Source of the DNA: Pedobacter psychroterrae
Lineage (GTDB): Bacteria > Bacteroidota > Bacteroidia > Sphingobacteriales > Sphingobacteriaceae
Assembly (NCBI RefSeq): GCF_004331695.1
Contig: NZ_SJSL01000008.1
Coordinates: 1 to 64,000 of the forward strand
DNA: 64,000 nt
Direction of reading: 5' to 3'
Notes under the pieces: model-generated
Databases searched by the model: none
Told to the model about the DNA's origin: nothing
The model's input: only the letters and a program-made list of their open reading frames with translations
Position numbers and translations under genes: made by a program
Shown here: piece by piece, positions 8,601-14,447 of the stretch
Layout of the letters: each line of letters opens with the position of its first letter
Numbering within the stretch: position 1 is the stretch's first letter

Positions 8601-10129
8601 TTTAAATTGACCCCACCGTCAAAAGCTAATTCAACATTTTTATCATGTATCTGGAGGCTTCCATCAAAATTTTTCTTTTCAAAAATTCCATCTATCTTAA
8701 CGTTTCTATACCGGTAATTATTGAAATCAATATAATCTATTTTGCCGTTGAGCTGCTCAGACAGACTTTTTATTTCAGTTCCACGACCCTTTATATACAA
8801 TGATGCGGATATTTTCCCCAGGGTTTTCTCATTGATCAGCGTGCCCAGATTAAAGTCAAAAGTCTTGATATTTCCCGAATAGGAGGGGATTCCCTGGTTA
8901 TTGATCTTCATATTTACATCCGAAACCAATCTGCCAAGTTTTGTTTTGAACTCGCCATAAGCAATGAAATCATTTTGAAAGCCTGTAAAAGAGCCATTGA
9001 AGTTGATATTGCCAAACTTTGAGATCACTACTGGTATTAGCTTAGATTTTTTCCCTGTTATATCACTTAGTATTTCATCCAGATCTGTTTTATTTGTTCC
9101 GGCTATTTCAATCTTTAGGTCCATGAATGTCTCTTTGATATTTGGTAGCCCCTTCAAATTAAAATCTCCTTTTATATAAGTAGCTTTTCCTGTTTTTAGA
9201 GAAAGCTTTTTAGCTTTTAAATTATTTACCAGGCCTGAGAGCTGTCCGTCAACTTCAAGATCTAGCTTCATGTTATCCAGTTTTGATGTAAAGAAGGCGA
9301 TGTCCTCAGAAGAAAGAAAGCTGTTTTTAAAATTCGCCTTCATGCGTACCTTATTAATGTAATCATTAAAGTCCTTGTAGCTCGCAAACCGCATCTGAAA
9401 ATAATCTGATAATTTGCTTTTATTGGTTTCAAGCATCAGGTTCTTTAGCTCTATGCTGTTGGAGTCGACCGTAGTAAAGGCTGTAAGGTTTTTCAGGAAA
9501 AACCCACTCTTTTCCCTAAAGGTGAGGTTTTTGATGTCAGCCTGAAGTAGGTGGTCTTTTGTATTTAGCTTTTCAAATATTCCGTTTAGGTTACTTATGT
9601 GCAAGTCATCAAAGTTGACACCTTTTATTACAGTGTCCTTCCTTAAATTTTTATATCTGAAATTGAGGTTGTTTAATATTACTCTTCCGAATGAAATATG
9701 GGACGGTTTTCTTTTCTTTTTAACGGTTGTTCCAGGGTCAAAATAGTTAATAATGAAGCTGAGATTTGTTGATTTATCCTTGTAGGATTTTAAATTGAAA
9801 GTCCCGTTGTTAATTTGAACGGTGTTTATATCGATTATTCGTTGTTTTACAGATAGTTTATTGATATCTACCAAAAACTTTGGGGTACTTAGCAACGTGT
9901 CTTTTTGAAGATCAAGAACAAGGAGATCTTCTATTACCAGAGATTTAAATGGCTTGAAGTAAATGCCACTCAGAGAGATAGTTGTATTAAGTTCTCTTGA
10001 GAGATATGCAGATGCTTTTTTTGCAATGAAAGTCTGTACGGGTCTGAATTGAAGAGAAAATAGTATTACTGCAACAAGTAATATTACTGATGCAACAATC
10101 CAAAGAAGTATTTTTAATAGTTTTTTAAT
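5672..10129 (-). CDS. tamB: TamB-like translocation and assembly module protein (DUF490), probable ATT start
   Basis: This very large protein (about 1485 residues if it starts at 10129) belongs to the TamB/AsmA-like family, which spans the periplasm as a long beta-taco and helps outer-membrane assembly or lipid transport. Most of it is repetitive short beta-strand sequence. The C-terminal DUF490 region carries the GGxIRWTGNPTNAQINLKA type motif and ends in a Lys-rich tail. The first ordinary start codon is a TTG at 9895, but the same frame stays open upstream to a TAG at 10174-10172. That extension encodes a classical N-terminal anchor (KKLLKILLWIVASVILL) followed by typical TamB sequence. 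No ATG, GTG or TTG lies in the extension; ATT at 10129-10127, directly before AAA AAA, is the best start. A CTG at 10162 is possible. It converges on ribBA and diverges from tsaD. Confidence 0.85.
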   Translation of the reverse strand: MKKLLKILLWIVASVILLVAVILFSLQFRPVQTFIAKKASAYLSRELNTTISLSGIYFKPFKSLVIEDLLVLDLQKDTLLSTPKFLVDINKLSVKQRIIDINTVQINNGTFNLKSYKDKSTNLSFIINYFDPGTTVKKKRKPSHISFGRVILNNLNFRYKNLRKDTVIKGVNFDDLHISNLNGIFEKLNTKDHLLQADIKNLTFREKSGFFLKNLTAFTTVDSNSIELKNLMLETNKSKLSDYFQMRFASYKDFNDYINKVRMKANFKNSFLSSEDIAFFTSKLDNMKLDLEVDGQLSGLVNNLKAKKLSLKTGKATYIKGDFNLKGLPNIKETFMDLKIEIAGTNKTDLDEILSDITGKKSKLIPVVISKFGNINFNGSFTGFQNDFIAYGEFKTKLGRLVSDVNMKINNQGIPSYSGNIKTFDFNLGTLINEKTLGKISASLYIKGRGTEIKSLSEQLNGKIDYIDFNNYRYRNVKIDGIFEKKNFDGSLQIHDKNVELAFDGGVNLNTKLPVFNFNASIKKAKLKELNLFKDSLMIDATFSTNFSGNNLNNIQGSLSIQQIRLDNVKGIYNIDSVKLVAGGIGRNRSLTINSDILDASIKGQYDLNTIPSYYKALAKRYIPSLKTSGVKFNDQIFQFDLKVKRFEPIAELLVPGLAIEDEAVFIGNFDSPNNIATLNGFVKKLTYKGIIVNNVIVDENTSANQLQAIITSDRIDLNDSLYIKNVNISNILRNDSLALNIKLANSDDLNQLDLNGLMEFGSDTSVRVSILPSILKVNNEEWKIQEKVNINFNNGKTEINNFDLSNGQQLLTVDGVLSSNPEDLLVIGFKNFSLTTLNPFVKTLGIKLSGKVNGNTKLYNILKSPRISDNIKIDSLTFNNTIIGNLIDTSSYDRINNAANIYTTIVSGNKETLNISGNLDLEKKEVDLGIKLDQSELAVLEPFVKVLVSDLKGRISADLTVKGSFTKPGINGEVSFDKGQVTINYLKTSYILNDEVTVNNSVIDINDLKLVDVEGNEAIANGTVDLNKISTPTLDITIEAKNFMALNTTEKDNSLYFGRAYGTGTFKFKGPTNKMFIDIDASTEKGTVFNLPLNSSETVSKKDFITFVSKDTVANSIKKQTNFDGLTMSLKLVVDANSTANIFTTLGNLSGRGYSKNLSLNINSLGDFEMSGDYIIESGSFDFTAQEIINKKFNIRQGGTIRWTGNPTNAQINLKAIYSLRASLSDLYTAANREASNSDDRVLTEVEMGLTGALLKPDPKLDILFPSNPAIKEDLQSYFNDDNNRNLQALSLIIRRSFAPGTGKEALGKQLTSGVASTVTELLFNQFNNVLSSLNLDFVDINIRSLNEANASFRLFNDRVILNAGIVDRRSTNDLSFTKNDVGGEVEVLTLIKKDGTLVGKLANKPPTQQSTFFNIGGINPNTNVTSLGLIYTQQFDSFREFLQKITGEYRRNQQNKAKEEKPAPAVVSKNKEAVITEKKNKKK

Positions 10130-10136
10130 AGTTTTG
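10129..10136 (+). promoter_or_regulatory. Putative -7 promoter box of tsaD
   Basis: TAGTTTTG matches TAnnTTTG exactly and ends 13 bases before the tsaD ATG. It overlaps the presumed ATT start codon of the divergent tamB gene. No good -33 TTG is seen. Confidence 0.5.
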
Positions 10137-10149
10137 CAGCTTAATAATA

Positions 10150-11157
10150 ATGTACGTGTCAGTAATACTTGCTATAGAATCCTCTTGCGATGAAACCTCA
10201 GTTGCCATATGTAATAACGGCAAAATTACGGCCAATGTTATTGCAAACCAAACAATTCATGAAAATTATGGTGGTGTTATACCTGAACTAGCTTCAAGGG
10301 TACATCAGCAAAACATTGTTCCGGTAATTCAACAGGCACTGGTTGATGCTAAAGTTAACAAAAAAGAACTGGATGCTATCGCTTTTACCCGCGGACCGGG
10401 CTTACTAGGTTCGTTGCTTGTGGGTGTATCGTTCGCCAAGTCTTTTGCATTAGCATTAGACTTGCCACTCATCTCGGTCAATCATATGCATGCACACATT
10501 CTTGCTCATTTCATTGACGATCCTAAACCTGGATTTCCTTTTATTTGTCTTACCGTTTCCGGCGGGCATACACAGATCGTGCTGGTAGAGGACTATTTTG
10601 ACATGACTATCATTGGCGAAACCCTTGATGATGCGGCAGGAGAGGCATTTGATAAAACAGCAAAGATTCTAAATCTACCTTACCCAGGAGGGCCATTAAT
10701 AGATAGACACGCAAAAATGGGGAATCCATTGGCTTTCAAATTTGGCGAACCTCAGATTAAGGATTTAAATTATAGTTTTAGCGGATTGAAAACATCAATC
10801 CTCTATTTTATTCGCGACCAGGAAAAGGTCAATCCCAACTTCGTTACTGAACAGCTCAATGATATCTGTGCATCGGTGCAGCACAGTATAGTTACTATAT
10901 TACTCGCTAAGCTAAAGAAAGCAGCAAAACAATACGGGATTAGTGAAGTTGCCATCGCTGGGGGTGTCTCTGCCAATAGCGGCTTAAGAAATGCATTAAA
11001 TGCCCTGGCAGAAGAATTAAAATGGAATGTGTATATTCCTGCTTTTGAGTATTGTACCGACAATGCTGCGATGATAGCAATCGCAGGTCATTATAAATAT
11101 ATAAATAAGGACTTTGAGCACCAAGACGTTGCGCCCTTATCCAGAATGGAATTTTAA
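10150..11157 (+). CDS. tsaD: tRNA N6-threonylcarbamoyladenosine synthase catalytic subunit TsaD
   Basis: The 335-residue protein matches the Kae1/Qri7/TsaD family, which transfers threonylcarbamoyl to A37 of ANN-decoding tRNAs. Visible signatures are LAIESSCDETS at the N-terminus, the metal-binding histidines His112 and His116 in NHMHAH, the SGGHTQ loop, and the C-terminal DNAAMIA motif. Length is normal. A GTG two codons downstream (10156) would give the more usual N-terminus. It shares a very short upstream region with divergent tamB; a small membrane-protein gene follows 14 bases later. Confidence 0.97.
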   Translation: MYVSVILAIESSCDETSVAICNNGKITANVIANQTIHENYGGVIPELASRVHQQNIVPVIQQALVDAKVNKKELDAIAFTRGPGLLGSLLVGVSFAKSFALALDLPLISVNHMHAHILAHFIDDPKPGFPFICLTVSGGHTQIVLVEDYFDMTIIGETLDDAAGEAFDKTAKILNLPYPGGPLIDRHAKMGNPLAFKFGEPQIKDLNYSFSGLKTSILYFIRDQEKVNPNFVTEQLNDICASVQHSIVTILLAKLKKAAKQYGISEVAIAGGVSANSGLRNALNALAEELKWNVYIPAFEYCTDNAAMIAIAGHYKYINKDFEHQDVAPLSRMEF

Positions 11158-11171
11158 ATTATAGATTGATT

Positions 11172-11393
11172 ATGGTTACAATGAGCTTAGTTTTTTTTGG
11201 ATTGATGCTAATTCCCTTGATAATTTTTCTGGTATGGATTATACGAAAGGATAAGCATAAAAGCTATTTGGGATTAATTATTTTAGCGATAATGATTGTC
11301 ATAACAGCTTATATAATCGTTAATTTTGATAAAAAATTCATGGAGGCAAGGTCAGATGTCCCTGCCAAATCACATGCACCAAGCTACAGATAG
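11172..11393 (+). CDS. Small two-helix membrane protein, unknown function
   Basis: Starting at ATG 11172, the product has 73 residues. It has two hydrophobic segments (about 5-25 and 35-55) separated by the basic turn IRKDKHKS, and a polar C-terminal tail. A TTG at 11166 or an ATG at 11181 are alternative starts. It lies 14 bases after tsaD and is probably cotranscribed, ending at a shared bidirectional terminator. I do not recognise a family. Confidence 0.6.
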   Translation: MVTMSLVFFGLMLIPLIIFLVWIIRKDKHKSYLGLIILAIMIVITAYIIVNFDKKFMEARSDVPAKSHAPSYR

Positions 11394-11400
11394 CATAAAA

Positions 11401-11436
11401 ATAAAGCGGTATAAATTAATTAACCGCTTTATTTTA
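11401..11436. terminator. Bidirectional terminator between the small membrane gene and recA
   Basis: ATAAAGCGGT (11401-11410) pairs perfectly with ACCGCTTTAT (11423-11432) around a 12-base AT loop, with an A-run on the left and TTTTATT on the right. It separates two convergent genes. Confidence 0.85.
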
Positions 11437-11437
11437 T

Positions 11438-12451
11438 TTATAATTTCTCTTCCAATTTATCACCAGTAACCTCAGCCCTGATCTTGCCTTCAATTTCTTC
11501 AGATAGCTCTGGATTATCCATCAGTAATTGTTTTACAGCATCCCTTCCCTGTCCCAGTTTTGTGTCGCCATAAGAAAACCATGATCCGGCTTTTTTAATG
11601 ATATTAAAATCAACACCCAAATCAATTATTTCACCAGTTTTAGAGATTCCTTCTCCAAACATGATGTCAAATTCTGCTATTCTGAAAGGAGGAGCTACCT
11701 TGTTCTTTACAATTTTTACCTTAACCCTGTTTCCCGAAACTTCATCAGAGTCCTTTATTTGAGATGTCCTGCGGATATCTAAACGGACAGATGCATAAAA
11801 TTTCAATGCATTACCGCCTGTTGTAGTCTCAGGATTACCGAACATCACCCCGATCTTTTCACGCAACTGATTGATAAATATACAGCAACATCCTGTTTTA
11901 GAAATTGTTCCTGTTAATTTACGCAATGCCTGAGACATTAAGCGGGCCTGCAATCCCATCCTCGAATCTCCCATCTCACCTTCTATTTCCGCTTTGGGAA
12001 CTAATGCCGCAACAGAGTCAATCACAATTACGTCAATCGCACCAGATCTTATCAGATTGTCTGCTATTTCCAGGGCCTGCTCACCGTTATCAGGTTGAGA
12101 TATCAATAAATTATCTACATCTACACCAAGCTTTTTCGCATATCCTTTGTCAAAAGCATGCTCTGCATCGATAAAAGCCGCCAGTCCGCCTTTTTTTTGG
12201 GCTTCTGCGATGATATGAGTGGCTAGAGTAGTTTTTCCTGATGATTCCGGGCCGTAGATCTCAATTACTCTTCCTTTAGGCACACCGCCAATCCCTAAGG
12301 CAATATCCAAACTTATAGATCCGGTAGATATGGATTCGATAGGTTCTACCGCACTATCTCCCAATTTCATGACCGTTCCCTTGCCGTATGATTTTTCCAG
12401 TTTATCCAGCGTTAACTGCAATGCTTTTAATTTGTCTGCGTTTGTGCTCAT
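11438..12451 (-). CDS. recA: Recombinase RecA
   Basis: RecA is the 337-residue strand-exchange ATPase of homologous recombination and the SOS response. The Walker A motif GPESSGKT lies at residues 67-74; the Walker B VIVIDSVAAL, the L1/L2 regions and the FINQLREKIG motif follow. The C-terminus is short and mildly acidic, as in other Bacteroidota. No LexA-type operator is obvious upstream. It reads in the same direction as nth, with a 95-base gap that contains its own promoter-like sequence. Confidence 0.98.
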   Translation of the reverse strand: MSTNADKLKALQLTLDKLEKSYGKGTVMKLGDSAVEPIESISTGSISLDIALGIGGVPKGRVIEIYGPESSGKTTLATHIIAEAQKKGGLAAFIDAEHAFDKGYAKKLGVDVDNLLISQPDNGEQALEIADNLIRSGAIDVIVIDSVAALVPKAEIEGEMGDSRMGLQARLMSQALRKLTGTISKTGCCCIFINQLREKIGVMFGNPETTTGGNALKFYASVRLDIRRTSQIKDSDEVSGNRVKVKIVKNKVAPPFRIAEFDIMFGEGISKTGEIIDLGVDFNIIKKAGSWFSYGDTKLGQGRDAVKQLLMDNPELSEEIEGKIRAEVTGDKLEEKL

Positions 12452-12508
12452 ATTTATGTTTGTCAGTAACTACTCCTTTAAGATGATTTGATATACTAAT
12501 TATATTAG

Positions 12509-12539
12509 CAAATATAAATAATATTTATAATCCAACCAA
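12509..12539 (-). promoter_or_regulatory. Putative recA promoter
   Basis: The minus strand has TTGG (-33 region, 12539-12536), 19 bases, then TATATTTG (-7 box, 12516-12509), a perfect TAnnTTTG. The leader would be about 50 bases. The AAAGGAG at about 12477-12471 is too far from the ATG for an ordinary Shine-Dalgarno. Confidence 0.6.
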
Positions 12540-12546
12540 TATTTAA

Positions 12547-13230
12547 TCAAATATTTTTTATTTCTGTTGGCATATCACTAAATATTTTAGTTAATTTTTC
12601 ATTTTTATGAAAGAATCTACAAAAGCTTGTGATCTCACAAATATTGCACTTAGGTGATCTTGCTACGCAAACATATCTGCCGTGCAATATTAGCCAATGA
12701 TGGGCTACATGTATTGTATCCTGGGGTAAATGTCTAACCAGTTCCTTTTCTACTGCCAATGGAGTTTTACCATCGCTTAGGCCGATCCTGTTTGATACCC
12801 TGAATACATGCGTATCCACCGCCATTGCAGGTGCATTATAAATTACTGAAGCGATTACATTGGCCGTCTTTCTGCCCACACCGGGCATTTTTTGTAGCTC
12901 ATCCACGTCAGCAGGTACCACGTTGTCAAAATCATTCATCAGCATATTGGCCATACCCACCAGATGTTTGGCCTTATTATTAGGGTAGCTTACGCTTCTT
13001 ATATAATCAAACACAATATCAGGGGTGGCTTCTGCCAATGCTTTTGGGGTAGGAAAACGCTGAAACAGTGCAGGGGTAACCTGATTTATGCGCTTGTCGG
13101 TACATTGGGCAGATAGGATCACTGCTACCAGCAACTGAAACGGATTATTATAATGGAGTTCTGTTTCAGCATCAGGCTGCTTTGCAGAAAAATGAGACAC
13201 AAAACGTTTATACCTTTCTTTTTTAAGCAT
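12547..13230 (-). CDS. nth: Endonuclease III
   Basis: This is a base-excision DNA glycosylase/AP lyase that removes oxidised pyrimidines. From ATG 13230 the product has 227 residues. The helix-hairpin-helix MPGVGRKTA carries the catalytic Lys, VDTHV carries the catalytic Asp, and a C-terminal [4Fe-4S] cluster motif C-x6-C-x2-C-x5-C is intact. A TTG two codons upstream (13236) is less likely. A perfect -7 box ends only four bases before the ATG, so the mRNA may be nearly leaderless. It lies upstream of recA on the same strand. Confidence 0.96.
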   Translation of the reverse strand: MLKKERYKRFVSHFSAKQPDAETELHYNNPFQLLVAVILSAQCTDKRINQVTPALFQRFPTPKALAEATPDIVFDYIRSVSYPNNKAKHLVGMANMLMNDFDNVVPADVDELQKMPGVGRKTANVIASVIYNAPAMAVDTHVFRVSNRIGLSDGKTPLAVEKELVRHLPQDTIHVAHHWLILHGRYVCVARSPKCNICEITSFCRFFHKNEKLTKIFSDMPTEIKNI

Positions 13231-13233
13231 ACG

Positions 13234-13241
13234 CAAACTTA
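13234..13241 (-). promoter_or_regulatory. Putative -7 promoter box of nth
   Basis: The minus strand reads TAAGTTTG (TAnnTTTG) directly before the nth ATG at 13230. The -33 region is only a T-run. Confidence 0.35.
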
Positions 13242-13262
13242 GATATAAACCCTATGAAATAA

Positions 13263-13293
13263 AAAAAAGCTGTCAGATTTTGACAGCTTTAAT
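13263..13293 (-). terminator. Intrinsic terminator after the small gene downstream of the sigma factor
   Basis: AAAGCTGTCA (13266-13275) pairs with TGACAGCTTT (13281-13290) around a five-base loop. On the minus strand it is followed by a run of eight T. It isolates the sigma-factor unit from nth. Confidence 0.85.
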
Positions 13294-13303
13294 TCTTTGT
13301 AAA

Positions 13304-13495
13304 TTACCTGGCCTTTGAATACGCTAAAATCTTGGAAATCGTTTCATCCGAAGGATTTTTTGACAAGCTATCCAGTTGTGATTTAATGGTGTCGTAAAAA
13401 ACCAAATCACAAGACTCTAAATCTTCAGCAGGCATATTTTCCTGTTTTGATTGTGGATAATTTAATTTGTTAAATGAAGTAGAGGTTTCTATCAT
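13304..13495 (-). CDS. Small acidic protein downstream of the ECF sigma factor, unknown function
   Basis: From ATG 13495 the product has 63 residues. It is soluble, has no signal peptide, and is predicted to be mostly helical in its second half (LVFYDTIKSQLDSLSKNPSDETISKILAYSKAR region, given here by its start and end only: about residues 31-63). It follows the sigma-factor gene by 109 bases on the same strand and is closed by its own strong terminator. Position suggests cotranscription, but nothing in the sequence proves a regulatory role such as an anti-sigma factor. I do not recognise a named family. Confidence 0.6.
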   Translation of the reverse strand: MIETSTSFNKLNYPQSKQENMPAEDLESCDLVFYDTIKSQLDSLSKNPSDETISKILAYSKAR

Positions 13496-13604
13496 AAGCA
13501 ATAACTGTGAATTAGTTTCCTAATAAACGTCATTGTTATAATTTTATTTTAACCCTAACAACAATTTTTTTGTTTTTTTAAATTCGCTATAAATTCGCCT
13601 GTAA

Positions 13605-14180
13605 TTAAGATATCTCCTTGACTTTCATCATCTTCCTCAAGTTGCTCAGCGCATACCTCATTCTACCCAGTGCGGTGTTGATACTTACACCCGTCAGGTC
13701 TGCAATTTCTTTAAAACTGAGGTCTGCATAGTGTCGCATGATCAGCACTTCTTTCTGGTCATTAGGCAGTAAATGGATCATGGCCCGCAGATCTACATGC
13801 GTCTGCTCTCTCAAAATCCTGTCTTCCGCACTTTCTTCATGAAACTGCAGCATGTTAAATACATCAGTACCATCCGAACTCGTAATCACAGGTCCGCGTT
13901 TTTCACGCCTGAAATAATCGATTACCAGGTTATGCGCTATCCGCATTACCCAGGGTAAAAATTTGCCTTCTTCATTGTACCTGCCCGACCTCAGTGTATT
14001 GATCACCTTAATAAATGCATCCTGAAAAATATCTTCTGCAAGATATTGATCCTTAACCAATAAATAGATAGAAGTATAAATTTTCGACTTATGTCTGCGG
14101 AGAAGTTCTTCCAGAACGGATTCGTTTCCGGTAAGATATAACTTAACCAAATCTTGATCACTGTATTGTTGTAATTTCAT
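13605..14180 (-). CDS. ECF-type RNA polymerase sigma factor
   Basis: The 191-residue protein is a sigma-70 family ECF factor. Region 2 (about 25-95) has the DIFQDAFIKV and WVMRIAHNLVIDYFRR motifs. Region 4 (about 125-185) has the LPNDQKEVLIMRHYADLSF... helix-turn-helix pattern ending in NTALGRMRYAL. No anti-sigma (FecR or zinc-binding) gene is adjacent, unlike the many SusCD-linked ECF systems of this phylum; only a 63-residue unknown protein follows. Its regulon is unknown. It diverges from uvrA across a 267-base spacer. Confidence 0.93.
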   Translation of the reverse strand: MKLQQYSDQDLVKLYLTGNESVLEELLRRHKSKIYTSIYLLVKDQYLAEDIFQDAFIKVINTLRSGRYNEEGKFLPWVMRIAHNLVIDYFRREKRGPVITSSDGTDVFNMLQFHEESAEDRILREQTHVDLRAMIHLLPNDQKEVLIMRHYADLSFKEIADLTGVSINTALGRMRYALSNLRKMMKVKEIS

Positions 14181-14373
14181 AGGAGTATCCTTACTAATTT
14201 CCCTTGCCCTTGTTGCTAAAAAAATACTTAGTAGATGTTGTTTCTATATTTTTTCTCCTATTCGTTTTTAAGATGATGGTTTTATTTGTCAGTTAATATT
14301 TCAAAAGAAGCATTTTTTTATTACAATACAATATAAAAAATGTTAAAAAAATTTAAAAGTGGATTTAGAGCCT

Positions 14374-14381
14374 TATTTTTG
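14374..14381 (+). promoter_or_regulatory. Putative -7 promoter box of uvrA
   Basis: TATTTTTG is a perfect TAnnTTTG match 66 bases before the uvrA ATG. The -33 region (TTTAAAAG around 14352) is only a partial match. Otherwise the 14181-14447 spacer shows no gene or repeat. Confidence 0.4.
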
Positions 14382-14447
14382 CAGTTCCCGGGAAAAACCA
14401 ATGTTGTCTTTTTTGGGTTATATTAGCAGCATTCTATCCAGAAATCA

